From Linderina pennispora (lineage: Eukaryota > Kickxellomycota > Kickxellomycetes > Kickxellales > Kickxellaceae): DNA of 64,000 nucleotides. The stretch lies in contig NW_024468259.1 of NCBI RefSeq assembly GCF_002104995.1, forward strand, positions 620,001-684,000, read 5' to 3'. Numbering within the stretch: position 1 is the stretch's first letter; each line of letters opens with the position of its first letter. A model generated the notes under the pieces. That model did no database searches. It saw only the letters and a list, made by a program, of their open reading frames with translations, and was not told the DNA's origin. The position numbers were made by a program, and so were the translations under genes. This document shows, in pieces, positions 31,273 to 43,799 of this stretch.

Positions 31273-31911
31273 ATGGCGCATTTCCGCAAGTTTGCCAACC
31301 CAGGCCCGCTGGGTCTCTCGTCATTCGCGCTGACGACATTCGTCCTGTCGCTGCACAACGGCGGCATCGGGCAGAAAATGGGCTCGCCGCCCAATATTCG
31401 TATTGGGCCTGGCCTTCTTCTACGGCGGGCTCTGCCAGATTTTGGCGGGCATGTGGGAATTCGCCTCCAACAACACATTCGGCGCCACGGCGATTCACCT
31501 CGTACGGCGGCTTCTGGATGGCATACGGCGTGATTATCACGCCGGCATTCGGCGTTCCTGGACGCCCTGACCAAGGCCGGCGGCAACGTCAAGGCCCACG
31601 CCTTGGGCATTTTCCTGCTGGGCTGGGTCATCATGACGTTTATTTTCTTCCTGGCCACCCTGCGCACCAACCTGGGGCTCTGCCTGCTGTTTGCGTTCCT
31701 GGATATTACGTTTATTCTGCTGTGCGCAGGCGACTGGACGGGCAAGAGCGATGTCACCAAGGCCGGCGGGTACTTTGGCCTGTTCACGGCGCTGATTGCC
31801 TGGTATATTGCGGCGTCGGATCTGATCAATACGGGCAACAGCTACTTTAACCTGCCCAATCCGTCGCTGGCGCCCCGGTCGGTGCGCACGCTGGATGCCG
31901 AGGACGGCTGA
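31273..31911 (+). CDS. Acetate transporter, GPR1/FUN34/YaaH (AceTr) family, frame-disrupted
   Basis: The protein opens with the family signature '[20 protein letters not shown]'. It then continues across three one-base shifts: near 31399 (before '[20 protein letters not shown]'), near 31500 (between '[10 protein letters not shown]' and '[13 protein letters not shown]') and near 31556 (before '[20 protein letters not shown]'). The rest ('[17 protein letters not shown]', '[13 protein letters not shown]', '[18 protein letters not shown]') is in one frame to the stop at 31911. About 210 residues with six TM helices match Ady2/Ato-type plasma-membrane acetate carriers. Each break is a single base and all family blocks are present in order, so the functional gene is probably intact in the organism. 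Confidence 0.82.
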
Positions 31912-32512
31912 TGTCAAGAGCGAGAGCGGCAACTAAAAGAGTCTGCCGATTTGTGTGGCTTTATTTGATAATCTCGTTTAGTTTCGCGGCATCCTGGAAT
32001 TAATTCTTTCCCTTTCCTTTTTTCTGTTGAATAACACTTTGTTTTTTGTATAAAAAGGAACCTAGACCGGAGGGGCTTTTGTGTGTGGATGAAGAGCAAG
32101 GATATTGACAGGCTGCTGTAAAGAAAGAAAAAAACAGAATTCGTAGTGGATGATGGGCATATGCAGACGACCCTTAGCTAGAGGCGCGCGTGGTGGTAGG
32201 GGGATTTGGCAGACAAGTTCAAACCGGTTTTATACATGTGTCGTTTTTTTCTTCTAGCACAGCCTCTAGTTGGCAGCATCCGATCCAGCGGAGGATAGAA
32301 ACATCGGCTTAGAAACAAAAGAAGAAGAAGAAGAAGAAGAAAAAAGCCAGGGCATATTCCTGCTTGCATCCTGGTACACAGCATTTTCTTCATGGCATCC
32401 CCCTCCCATATCTCAAGGGTCCCGGACATACCGGGGGCGGCAGGCAAAACAAATCGGAACAAGAGAAATGGTATTTTTGCTGCAATCTGCTTGACAAAGG
32501 GCGTTATTTCTC
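31912..32512. other. Spacer between the acetate transporter and YbeY genes
   Basis: About 600 bp. It contains a GAA microsatellite (32321-32342) and T-rich sequence. No supported gene. Confidence 0.5.
32321..32342. repeat. (GAA)n microsatellite
   Basis: About seven GAA units followed by an A run. Confidence 0.85.
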
Positions 32513-33041
32513 ATGGTCTTGGATAGTGAATCAGCAGCGACTAGTCTGGCTGCCATTGCGGACGATCCAGAGGCAGATCGAGCAGCTTATGCAGTGCAGC
32601 GGGTACAGGGATTGGGACATTGGGGTGCATTTCGTGGACAATGCTAGGATCCAGGAGCTCAATAGGACGTACCGGGGCAAAGACCGGGCCACGGATATTT
32701 TATCGTTTCCCATTCCACCAGGTGAGCATAAAGAACCAGCATGCGCAAGGAAGCCTTTCGGCAGCACTAAGAGGATTGGGATTAGGTGGAAAGAGCCGAG
32801 GTGGATCTGCCGCGGACAGGCAAGGAGGACGACATGAACCTCGGCGACATGTTCCTGGCAATGCCGTATATTCTCAAGGACTGCCGGCAGCACAACGACG
32901 CACTGGGCGAGCGGCTCCCGATACTATTCACGCACGGCATCTGCCACCTGCTCGGGTATGACCACGAGCTGGACCACGACTACATGCAGATGTCTAAGCG
33001 CGAGCGACGAGATACTGCAAAAGTACCACAGACTCAAATAA
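32513..33041 (+). CDS. YbeY-type endoribonuclease / rRNA maturation factor
   Basis: Exon 1 has 'DIGVHFVDNARIQELNRTYR' and 'DRATDILSFPIPP'. A 74-nt intron (32722-32795, donor CAG|GTGAGC, acceptor GAAAGAG|CC) follows, then 'MNLGDMFLAMPYILKDC' and the metal-binding motif 'THGICHLLGYDHELDHDY' (H-x3-H-x5-H). This is the UPF0054/YbeY family, single-strand RNases used in 16S-type rRNA 3' maturation; eukaryotic members are mitochondrial or plastid. The ATG at 32513 is the likely start but is one base out of frame with the conserved part. Near 33005 a second slip leads to the natural end 'ILQKYHRLK' with stop at 33039-33041. About 160 residues. It converges on the kinesin gene, 21 bp away. Confidence 0.8.
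32722..32795 (+). other. Intron of the YbeY gene
   Basis: 74 nt, GTGAGC donor and AAGAG acceptor, phase 1. It joins 'SFPIPP' to 'AEVDLPRTG' in frame with the downstream catalytic motif. A nearby alternative AG (ATTAG, ending 32785) would put the frame out. Confidence 0.6.
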
Positions 33042-33062
33042 AAAAGATACACAAGAATAAGA

Positions 33063-35667
33063 TTAGTTTACTGACGCGCCGGGCTTCTTGGCGCCGCCCA
33101 GCGACCGGAAGGTCAGTTCACGCGCAGTCACGGTGGGCGTGGTGGGCGTGGTCTTGGTGGGCGTGGCGGGCTTTGCGCGGGTGCCGGGGGGCGGGCGCTG
33201 CGCATGGCGGGATTTCCGGCGCGCGCTGCCGAACCGCACAGGGCCGGGTGCTCCCGACGCCTTGCTGGTCTTCAGAATGCCCTTGACGGGCTGTGCGGCC
33301 GGGGGCGGCGGCTCGTGGCGCGGGTTGTTCGTGCCCGAGCTGCTCGCCGACGCAAACGACTCGTCCAGGTCGTCCGACGGCTCCTTGGGGGGCGGGCGCG
33401 GAGACATAGCAGGCATTGCGCTTTTGCCCGCCTTTGCGCCCTCCGACCCGTCGTCGTCGTCGCTGGAGCTGTGCCGGCGCCGCTTGCGCGTGAGCCTTGT
33501 GAACACATCGCCGGCCGGCTGCCGCCGGCGCTTCGCCGGGCGCTCACCTGGGCTTGTTCCTTGTTCTCAGTCAGGCGGAGCTGCGGCGCCGGGCGCCTTC
33601 CGTTATTGGCGTCGGCCAGTTTGAGCTGCGGCGGCGGCATAGTGCGGGAAACGCTGGTCGGCGTGCGCGGCACAATCGGCGACGGCGGCACCAGCGACGA
33701 CCCGTCGAACGTCCAGGCCGCGGCGCCGCCGGCCGCCCTGACGTCTTCCATGGCGCGGCGGGCAGCGCCGGTGGCTTCGGTGAAGCCGGCGATCGCCTGC
33801 AGATACGCGTCAGGCAGGCGCTCAGCGGCACTGCCCAGCATGCATTCGGCGGCCAGGCGCATCAGCAGGGCGTTCTGGCGCGCCAATGCCGCAGCCATCT
33901 GCTCGGCCATCTCGGCATGCCTTCTTAGAGCGTTGCGCTCGGCCTGCAACGACAGCACGCGGTGCTCCTGCTCCACCTGCCGCAGTTGCTCGCCCGCCAG
34001 TATCCGCGGCGTCTGCTGCTGCTCGGCCTCCCGCGTGTACTGGTCGATCTGCTGCGCTGCGTGCTGCGCGCGCCGCCCCAGCACTGCCCGCTCACGCACC
34101 AGCTCGCGCGTCAACGCATCGGTCTGCCGCCGGAACGCCTGCTGCGGGGCGCCGGTCACCTGGAGCACCGCCGCCCGCTCCGTCCACTCGCGCAGCCCCG
34201 CCAGGCAGTAGTCGTACCACTGCGCGGCCGTCGCCGACGACGCATACTCCCACCGCGCCTCTCGCACCGGCGCATACGCGCGCGCCAGCGCATTCCGCGC
34301 ATCCTGCACCGCCTGCGCTGCCAGCGTCTGCTGCCGCAATGCCCGCATCGCCTCGGCGCCCGTCTCGTCGCCCGACCGCCGTCTTTGATCCTGCAAACGC
34401 CTTGCGTAATCTGGTGATCTCCTGGCTCTGCTCGCGGATCCGCTTCTGGTACTGCGCCAGCGGCACCGCCGCCGACTGCGTGTTGCGCTGCACGTGCGTC
34501 GCAATGCGCTTGGCGCGGTCTAGCGTACTTTAGCGTGTTGTGGGTCTCCTCGTAGTACACTGACGAGGGGGAGACGCACGTGATCATCGCCGTCCGGCTG
34601 TTCCCGGCCAGCGCAAACTTCAGCAGCCGCGTCAGCTTCGAGTCCCGGTACGGCACGTGCCTCTGCCGCTTGTCGCTCAGCGCGTTGATGCAGTTGGCCA
34701 GCGCCAGCAAGGACCGGTTGATGTTGGCGCCCTCACGCACCCGCTTGCCCTGCGCAACCGTCGCCCGCTCGCTGCCCGCCAGGTCGATGATGCTAAGGGT
34801 AGCTGCCATCACGTGCGTCGCCAGCCCGCTGCCCCCGCGCGGCGTCTGCCTCACCTGCACCTGCAGAACCGCATGGCTGCGCGACGACACTGCATTGGCC
34901 GCCGTCGCGCTCATCGTGCGGTTCTTGTTGCCCCTCGCCAGCAACTGCATCACCGCCTGGGCATTCTCCGGCCGGTGGGCGCTCAGTCCCGCCACCGTCA
35001 CGCTTTGCCGCGCATCGTCCCGCAGCGCCAGTGCCCGCCCGTCGCCCAGCAGATCGCGGATCGATCTCATTATACACCTCCAGATACGACACCGTCACCT
35101 CCACCTCATTGTCTGACTTTTCAATGCGCTCAAACAGCTCCTGCATAGCCAGCACCACCACCCCAGGATCATTTTCGCTGCCCGTAATCGTAAATGTCTT
35201 GCCGCACCCTGTGGCTCCATAGGCAAACACCGTTGCGTTGAATCCCCCCAGGACCGCATCCAGCAGGCCCTTTGTCGTGCCCTGGTACACGTCCTGCTGC
35301 GTGCTGGTTTCGTCATACACCCGGTCAAACGCAAACCGCATGTCCTTGTGTCTTTTGTTGCTCGCCCCCATCGGCACCGCCCGCCCGCCCGTGTCGTTCT
35401 CGTCTGCCGGATCAAACACCAGCACGTGCTCGTCAATCGCGATGCACTACCTTGCGCAGCGTCTTGCCCGAGGAACGTGCTGCCTCCGCGTAGTGCATAA
35501 AGTTGCTGGCTGTCGGTACATATTGCCGCTCGTCCGCCTGCTCGAGCTGCGCTTCCTCCTTGGCGTTGAACGGCCGGATCCGCACCGCTACCAGGATCGC
35601 TGCTTCCTGTCGCTGCCTGTGTCTGAGCCACTGTCTCAGTCGAACCACCCGACTGCGACCTCAGCAT
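33063..35667 (-). CDS. Kinesin-8 family motor protein (Kip3/KIF18-like), frame-disrupted
   Basis: Motor domain blocks in order: 'ILVAVRIRPFNAKEEAQLEQ', 'FDRVYDETSTQQDVY', P-loop 'FAYGATGCGKTFTI', 'VSYLEVYNE' then 'IRDLLG', switch I 'NAVSSRSHAVLQV', switch II 'LSIIDLAGSERA', 'INRSLLALANCINAL', 'PYRDSKLTRLLKFAL' and 'MITCVSPSSVYYEETHNTLK'. A neck/coiled-coil region and a Ser/Pro/Arg-rich tail follow. 'GATGCGKT', 'CVSPSS' and the long basic tail point to kinesin-8, plus-end motors that depolymerise microtubules. Frame breaks lie near 35615, 35443, 35067, 34528, 34393 and 33545, each one base. The start at 35667 precedes the first break, so the exact N-terminus is uncertain. Confidence 0.82.
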
Positions 35668-35903
35668 ATTACTGTCAAAAGAACGTACTGTTTCTAAGAA
35701 AAATATATATATAACTCTAAGGGATAAAAGTATGAAAAAGGGGGTGTGTTTCTGAATTTAACGCTGTGAATTGGGTGGAAAAGCTGGCATTAGCGACTCT
35801 GTGCGCAAGGCCAGTCGCTAGCTTTTTTTTTCACATTTCCCCATTGTTGACACTTGCCCTCTCCCCACCAATAGCTGTTCATCGCATTGATCCTCTTTCT
35901 TGA

Positions 35904-36889
35904 TCACCCACAAAATCTACTCAGCTTTGCCCAAATCGGGCAGTTTGCATAAATCGCCGGGTCGTTGAAGATGAGCTTCCGGTCCAACCCACTAATCTGC
36001 GCCATCTCCTCCTTGGACAGCTCAAACCCAAGCACATCCAGATTCTGCCTTGAGCCGCTCCGCATTCGACGACTTTGGGATCACCGCAATATCCCGCTCA
36101 ACCGCCCACCGCAGCAGAACCTGCGCGCTGGTCTTCCCGTGCTTTTGCGCAATCTCCCTTATAGCCTCGTGCTCGAGCAGCGGCGTAATCCCCTCCGGCA
36201 CCATGCCAATCTGCTTATAGCTGGTGTCGCCGAACGACGAAAACGCCGTGACCGCGATGCCCTCGCGCTGCGCCAGCTCCACCAACTCCTTCCTGACCAG
36301 ATACGGGTGGACTTCAATCTGCATGACCGCCGGCTTCACCCTGGCGTACGACAAAATATCATATACCAACGCCCCGGCGGTATTGGAAATTCCCAATGTT
36401 CCTCGCCAATCCCAGATCATACAGCTCCTCCATGCCCGACCACGTCTCGCTGAACGGCACCGGGTCCAGCTCGACCTTGCCGCTGTCGTAATGCCACTCG
36501 GGCGGGTACCGCGTCTCAAACGGCACGTACTTTAGCGAGATCGGGAAGTGAACCAGATACAGGTCCACATAGTCCAGGCCGAGGTCCTGCAGGGTGCGCG
36601 TCAGTGCTGGCTTCACGTGCTCGCGGTGGTGGTACGTGCACCAGAGCTTGCTGGTGATGAACAGGTCCGAGCGCTGCACAATGCCCTCGGAGATCGCTCT
36701 GCGGATTCCTTGTCCGACCTCCACCTCGTTGCCGTAGTCGCACGCCCCGTCCAGCAGCCGGTACCCAGCCTTGATTGCATTGTACACTTGCGTGGCTGCC
36801 ACTGCCTTCTCGATCTTCCACAGCCCAAACCCAACCGTCGGCATCTTCAGCCCCGTGCGAAGCGTGATGGATCCAGTAGCTGCTGACAT
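35904..36889 (-). CDS. Aldo-keto reductase, xylose-reductase type (two frame breaks)
   Basis: About 320 residues, typical of AKR2 enzymes. The catalytic tetrad is visible: D47 and Y52 in 'LLDGACDYGNE', K81 in 'FITSKLW', H114 in 'YLVHFP'. The NADP-binding stretch 'VIPKSSNAERLK' is near the C-terminus, and the ending reads 'GLDRKLIFNDPAIYANCPIW'. The 'CDYGNE' and 'IPKS' blocks match fungal NAD(P)H-dependent D-xylose reductases, which reduce xylose to xylitol; substrate is not proven. The start at 36889 ('MSAATGSITLRTGLKMP') is preferred over an ATG 23 codons upstream because AKRs begin close to the first strand. One-base breaks occur near 36397 and 36050. The stop is at 35904-35906. Confidence 0.85.
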
Positions 36890-37896
36890 GCTTGGAAAAA
36901 CTGATGACAAGTATAAATCTGTGGCGACAATAAAGAAAAACAATGGATTCTTGTCCATTCTCCCAGAACTGCACTATTTTTTATGTGCTGCAGCAGGTGG
37001 GTTAGGGCTGGAGTGCATTCCCGCTAGACTGTAGTAGATCCTCCCGTATTTTGCCCGAAACGGCTGGCTGCAGTTTCTTTCCCCGTACAGCAACTGCTAT
37101 TGGAGATGCGCCAGAACGATAGTGAAGCGAGTTCTACGTGTATACTGAATGTCCCTTGCTAGAAGGCGTTGTAAAACCATACTGGACGAGAATAAGCCGG
37201 AAAAGACATTGACTGTATGAGAGAAGAGGTAGCCATTCTCCTGCCTGGAAATCTCATCCCACGATAATGTGAATGCAGGTTAGCCCACACATTGTGCCCA
37301 TGATCGCTTGTGCTTCAGGATGTGTCAGAGTATATGCAGCCACACCCAGGCAAGTTCAGCAGCAGAATACCGGTGTAAAATCGGCAATGCATCGGGGTTG
37401 CTTCTGCTGACATCTGTGCCTCACCAGGCGCTGTGCCACTATGAGACAAACCCCAAGCATGCCCACATATATATGGCCCAGAGTAACTACATAGTACTGT
37501 TTTCTCCTCAGCAGAATTTCCAGGTTATTTCATTCCATAAAGCTCGTAGCCACATATTCGTTTATTAAAAGGTATCAGCCTACCACCAAATGCATCACCT
37601 TGGTCAGGCGGCAAGAGGATGGTAATCAGACGCTGCTTACAGTGCGCAAATAATGATATTCTGCGCTGCCTCATGTTGGGACGCAAGGCCGGTGTTGTCC
37701 ATCAATGGTGCGCGTGCATGTAGCGTTCTTGCTGATAAATGGAATCTGACAACGACGCAACTCGTGCTGAAGCTGGTTGGTTTTGCCTTCAGCTTTAAGA
37801 GCACTGATGAGAAGGATTTGACAATGACAATCCATAGCCGAAGGTAGATGCTCGGTATGCTCAGCATAAATCAATACTATCCAATATCATTTTCCA

Positions 37897-37929
37897 ATTT
37901 TTATTTATTTATTCATTCATTCATTCACT
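37897..37929. repeat. (ATTT)n-(ATTC)n compound microsatellite
   Basis: Tetranucleotide repeat TTTA/TTCA, about eight units. Confidence 0.85.
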
Positions 37930-38496
37930 TAGTAATGGAATGCGGGCTGAGTATAAATTTCTTACGTCTTATATAGTCTTGAAACTGAACAGATAAAAGA
38001 GATACTAGGCTGTGGATATCGTTGCTCTTTCAAGTTTGCCACGTACCTGCAAAAGAACCTATGGAGGTGGGCACTAGAGGGCTTCCTGTGGGCGCTTGTG
38101 GTAGCATCACCGGTGTCGCCACCACGGTATGTGCAGCAATATGAGGTCTATTGTGCGTCCAGAGACAATTGCCACTGACGTCACCATGTGCCATGCCCTG
38201 CTTGCCTTTGCTAGCTGCATTGCAGCGGCAGGCAGAGCAGTCAAAGATTTCGGACATGCCTGATGCGACTGAACTGGGTTCCTTATCTCCTGTTCCTTTT
38301 CTCCTAGAACCCCCCAAGATATATACACATAAACATCCAGATGTTAACAACCTGAATATTTCCTATATACTCCGCCATCAGACATGCGAATTGGGAAAGT
38401 AGCAGAGAAACACAAACGACATGTCAAAGAAACTACTGATCTGCATGTACAGTTGTATATCCCTTTTTCCCTGTCCATCCTCTCCCCAAGCCCCTG

Positions 38497-38525
38497 TTTT
38501 TTTTTATTTTTATTTTTATTTTTAA
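38497..38525. repeat. T-rich (TTTTTA)n tract
   Basis: Runs of 5-9 T separated by single A, about 29 bp. Confidence 0.8.
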
Positions 38526-38711
38526 TATTGACACCAGTCTCTTCCCTTATTTTCTCCTGATCCTGTCCTGTTCCTGTCCTTCTCCTCCTCCTCCTAGCTG
38601 TCCCTTAGCCTTTTTCCTCTCTCCAGAAATTGACCTTCTAGTCCTCCCTCCAAATAATATTCATTTCCACCCTGGAACTACAGCCATGGGACGCACAATA
38701 TATACTATGTC

Positions 38712-41700
38712 ATGTACTGTATTGCCCTGATACTACTGCCTCTCCATGTAGCTGCTAATGCATATGCATATCTTGCCAGCACCGACGAATTCTGTGGCGA
38801 AACCAGCGGCTGGCGGTACTCGCTGAACAGCGATTGCTTTCCGCATAGGCGCGGTATGGCCTGCCATGTCCCTGCTGACACTTGTACTTACCAGGTATTG
38901 TGCGGATATTAAACGTCACGTTATGTCCACGCGGCAGCGGAGTACGCAGGTCCTACAACAATCAGACTCTTGCACCAGTTTGCTGCTGCTCACTCTACTC
39001 CTGGCGCTTTCATCGGCAACCTGCATTGTGATCAGCCCTAAAGGCTGGCGTCGATACCAGCTAGCCAATTCATCAGCGACTGGTGTGTTTTGGTCTCTGG
39101 CCACGGCAGCTGCTGATTGAATATCATAAAGTAAACGCCGACGGCAGGTTGCTATAACTGGCTGGTAGCTCCTGTGCTTGCCCGGTGTGCAATGACTGTG
39201 TCAGAGTGCTATTTCACGTTCTTTTCTCCGCAGCATGCTAGTGACAGGGTTTTCGACGACGAGCATTTTGCCAACTCTGTGGCACTTTTCACCACCAGCA
39301 TATTGGAAATTATCGTGCTATTTTTGCTGCTTTTGGTGGCGCAAAAAGGCGCATGTGATGATAGCCAAAAGAGTGACGAATATTGGACGCCGCTCAGTCA
39401 GGTGTGCTCGGATCAGCATCCATCTGTGAGCTCAGCCCGAAGGACCGCGCATCAATACTCAGCCGGCTGACGTTTTCCTGGGTCCTCCCGCTACTCCGCC
39501 AAGGGCAGCAGCATGTGCTCGGTTTCAGCGACCTTTATTTGCTGGCAGGTCGCAGACCTCCCGCTACCAAACTGGCACCGATACATAAAGCATGCAGTGC
39601 CAGAGCGCACACTGCATATGGCACTGGCACGTACATTTGCTCCAGAGCTGCTCAGCCAGCTTGCACTGTCGATAGTGTTCACGACGCTGTCGTTCTCGGG
39701 CCCGTTTTTCATGCAGCGCATTTTGTGGTCGATCCAAGAGCACCAGAAAAACCCGGCGCGTCGCGTGCCATATATGTGGATGCTGTGGGGCTTTTGGCCA
39801 CAATGACATTGCGGTCGCTCACAAAAAACCACGCATTGTGGGTGGGCCGCAAAATCTGCTTCCGGCTGCAGTCGTTTCTGGTGGCAGAAATAACCGACAA
39901 GGCTCTGCGTCGCCAAAAGGCACCAGGCTGGTGGACCCGACCATGTGAGCGCCGAGGGCAAATTGGCTAGCATTCTGACCTCAGATTTCCACGGCGAATC
40001 GCCGGCGCCGCGTCGTAGCATGAGCGATCTGTACTCGATTCCGCTCCAGTTTGCTATCGGGGCCTGGTACTTGTACAGCCTGCTTGGGGATCCCGGCACT
40101 AGTGGGCCTGGCTCTGACTGCGCTTTACTATCCGGTGTCTGGGACGAGTAATTGCAATGCTGTCATCATATAACCAGGCGGGTTTTGAAATACAGCGACC
40201 AGCGTCCTATCGATGATCACCGAGATGCTGAAGGGCATGCGTGCAGTCAAGCTGTTTGGCTGGGAGTCGCGCTTCACTCAGGCCATTTCTCAGAGCCGGT
40301 CCCAGCAACTGCGTGGAAGTGTGGCTGCTATATCTAGTTACATTGCCGATAAACTTGGTGGTGTGGACGACGCCCAACATTATTTTCATTGTGGTGTTTG
40401 GCATCAATATCGGTATTCTGGGCCAGAAACTGACGGCCGATATCGTCTTCCCTTCCTTGGCCGTGTTCTATATGATCAGCAACTCAGCTGAGCAACATCT
40501 CGGACTTTTTTGTTCCGGATGGCTAGCTTGTATGTTGCGCTCTCCAGGGTCAGCGAGTTTTTGCATGGCGGCCACATGCAGCCACTTGATGAGACGGATT
40601 GACATTAGTAGTGGCTCAGCAGGCAACTGGCCCGAGGTTGGATTTGTGGAAGCCGATCTTCCACTGGGACATCACAGCGGCCGGCAAACAGCAAACTCTA
40701 GACTGTGCAGTGGTGAAAAAACATGCCCTGTCCATTTCCGGGGAGTCTACTGAGCAATCGCCTTTGCTTGTGCCGTGCAGCAGAAACAGCAGCTCCGGCA
40801 TACTCTCAGCCAGCAACGTGACATGCATGTCTGACTCGAGCACCCTCTCCCGGGCGCAGTTTTCACTGAAGAGCATTTCTGCCAAATTCCCCTTCGGGTG
40901 GCTTCTCGATTATCACTGGTCCGACAGGAAGCGGAAAGTCGTCGCTTCTCTCGGCACTGGTGGGCGAGATGAAACTGACCAGTGGCAGAATAGTGCTTCC
41001 GGTCGCCGACGCTTTCCTTGCAGATGCCCGTCATGGCAGCCACTACCGTGACATCATCGCACTGACAAGACAGCAGCATATCGTTTACAGACATCGCCTA
41101 TGTTGCGCAGGAGGCATGGCTGCGCAATGCGACCATCAGGGATAATATTTTGTTTGGCAGTGGCTACGACCAGATGCGGTACGAGGAGGTTTTGCGTGTT
41201 TGTGCGCTGAAGCCCGATCTGCGCATTTTCCCAGCCGGCGACTTGACTGAAGTAGGCGAGCGCGGCATTGCCCTGTCTGGCGGCCAAAGGCAGCGGGTTG
41301 CACTGGCTCGTGCTGTGTATTCAAGCAAGCAGATTCTGCTGATTGACGACTGCCTATCTGCCGTTGATGCAAGCACGGGCCGCCATATCTTGCATGAGTG
41401 TCTGACTGAACAAGTCGCCGCTAATGCATGGCCGGACTCGCATCTTGGTTACCCACCATGTCTTGGCGTGTCTCAAGCACTGCGATTATGTCTTGGTTCT
41501 TCGTGGTGGCCAGGTGGCGCTACGTGGATCGCCCCAGGAAGTCCAGGCGTCTGGTTTCTTTTCGGAAGATCCTGGGTGAGCTCGACAAATATGACGCAGA
41601 AGGTAGCAGCGACACCACCATGATCGGCAAGTCAACTAGTGGAATCAGCGACTTCACGTCTGAAGATACCTACAACGCTGAGCGACACACTAGGACCAGT

Positions 41701-43620
41701 GCAGTCACTCCAGTGGTCAACGATGTGCGTAACTCCGGATATGTAAAGCCCCATATATGGTTTCCGGTATATTCGCGCCTGTGGCTCGGTCTGGTTCTGG
41801 TCTACGCTGGCATTCCTGATGGTGGCCTCGTGCATAGTAGACACGTCGGAGGAATTCTGGATCAAAATCTGGATCAACTCCCTCAACGATGTAACAGACA
41901 CATCGCCCATTCCAGCCGCACACCAGTCTCTCCAGCCTCTTGTCCGGTACTTGTCCAGTAGTGCAGCTGAGCCTGGTCCGGAACACTCGACTGCATTTTG
42001 GCTGTCATGGTTTGTGGCGATCGGGTTCTTCGTCAGCGCGATGCGTCTGGTAAAGTGGGTATTTGGGATCTGGGGAGGAATGCAGGCGTCGCATTCCATG
42101 CACACCCAGTTGCTCCACAGGGTGATCCACGCGAACGGCCGCTTCTTTGACACAACGCCGATCGGCCACATCATCAGCCGGTTCGCACAGGACATCAGGA
42201 CCGTCGACGAGCTGCCAATCGAGACCATCAGCTCGGCATTGTCGCAACTCACCTATTCCTTAATTGTCCTGGCCATCATCACCTACGTCACTCCGCCATT
42301 TGCCATCGTTGCTGTGGCGGTAACAGCCGGCTATGGGTTGATCGCCAGATACTATTTAGGTGCTCAGCGTGAATTGAAGCGCATGGAGTTGGTGACAATG
42401 GAGCCGCTGCTGTCGCTGTTCAGCGAGGTCATTGGCGGAGCTGTCTCCATCCGCGCCTTCGGTGCCCAAAACATGTATATCAAAGGAGGCTATGGGCCGG
42501 ATGGACTTCCACAACCGGCCGTTTTACCTGATGTGGGCGGCAAACCGTTGGCTAAGCACGAGTATCGAATGCCTGTCGTTGATTATCTCGTTTGCCACTG
42601 CAGTGGGCCTATTTCTTAGGCTGGACTCGATTGATTCGGGAATTGCCGGGTTTGTGCTCGTGTTTGCCACCGGATTCACTGATGCCCTAATGATGTCAAT
42701 TCGCAGCTATTCTAACTGCGAGCAGCAACTTGGATCAGTCGAGAGAATCGACGGCTATTTGAACATTGAGCAGGAGCACCATGAGGACAAGGGTATCATT
42801 GTCTCCTTCTGACTGGCCACAGCATGGAGCCATCACTGTAGATGGCCTGGTCGTCGAGTACACACCCGGAGTGCCTGTTTTGCAAAGCCTGACATTCCAT
42901 GTCAATGCGGGAGAGAGGATTGGCGTAGTTGGACGCACTGGCGCCGGCAAGTCAACGCTTTCGCTTGCATTCTTGCGGTTTGTGGAGGCGGCTCAAGGTC
43001 GGATAGTCGTGGACGGAATCGATATTTCGCAGATTGGGCTAGAGCGTCTGCGCAATGCTATTACGATTATCCCACAGGATCCGGTGTTGTTCCATGGCAC
43101 GATTCGGTTCAACCTCGATCCATTCGATGAGTGCCCTGACGAAATTCTGCTGGATGCACTGCGCAGGACATGCTTGCTTCGAGATGAATCCCGTACTGAC
43201 AATGGTGGTATTGTAATGGATATCCGTATGCCTGGCGTCATTGGCAGCCTGGAAGATAAAGTGGAGGAGAATGGTCAGAATCTATCTCTGGGGCAGCGCC
43301 AGCTGGTGGCGCTGGCAAGGGCGCTGGTGCGCCGCTCCAAGATCATTATCATGGACGAAGCCACTGCATCTGTTGATTTTGACACCGATAGCCGGTTCCA
43401 GCGCTCGGTTTGCACCTCAGAGTTTGCTGGGTCGACGCTGTTCTGCATTGCTCATCGACTGCGGACTATCATCAACTATGACCGCGTGCTGGTGCTGGAC
43501 AAGGGCAAGATTGCCGAGTTTGACACTCCTGCAGTGCTTCTGGGGAAGCGCGACAGTATGTTCAGGACACTGTGCCAGCAGAGCGGCGAATTCGATCAGC
43601 TTATAAAATGTGTGTGCTGA
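38712..43620 (+). CDS. ABCC (MRP/Ycf1-type) full-length ABC transporter, heavily frame-disrupted
   Basis: Protein blocks appear in ABCC order across changing frames. TMD0 is at 38.7-39.4 kb ('DEFCGETSGW', 'IGAVWPAMSLLTLVLTRYC'). The linker 'SPKDRASILSRLTFSWVLPL' precedes TMD1 ('MITEMLKGMRAVKLFGWESR'). NBD1 has Walker A 'VITGPTGSGKSS' near 40.93 kb, signature 'LSGGQRQRVALARA' near 41.27 kb and Walker B 'ILLIDDCLSAVD'. TMD2 spans 41.75-42.75 kb ('FFDTTPIGHIISRFAQDIRT'). NBD2 has 'GVVGRTGAGKSTLSLA', 'NLSLGQRQLVALARA' and 'IIIMDEATASVD', and is uninterrupted to the stop. About 1,600 residues, the usual ABCC length. Such pumps move glutathione conjugates and metal complexes into the vacuole or out of the cell. 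At least ten one-base breaks occur before NBD2. The start at 38712 is tentative. Confidence 0.8.
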
Positions 43621-43799
43621 AGTGCTGTTCTGTGAAATATACTATTGGTGCTATTGACAGCATTCGGGCTAACGGCAGGTGAAACTGTGGATATCTACAA
43701 AAACATCTGTGGCTGTTTCCATCATATAATCCACAGGGCGATCTCTGTTAGTCTGCACTGACGTCAGTGTGGGAAGCAAAAACCAAAGCAGTCGACAGC

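Larger units (their letters stand above)
36890..38711. other. Intergenic AT-rich region
   Basis: 1.8 kb with no supported gene. It contains an (ATTT)n/(ATTC)n microsatellite at 37897-37929 and a T-rich (TTTTTA)n tract near 38497-38525. A pair of opposing frames around 37,640-37,870 has no recognisable domain. Confidence 0.55.

Noticed and set aside
31273-31911. Reading the acetate transporter breaks as tiny introns
   Set aside because: The gaps needed are one base and no GT..AG pairs fit; single-base indels explain all three.
37640-37870. Opposing short frames as a small gene
   Set aside because: Neither frame has a signal peptide, domain or promoter, and their ends do not agree.
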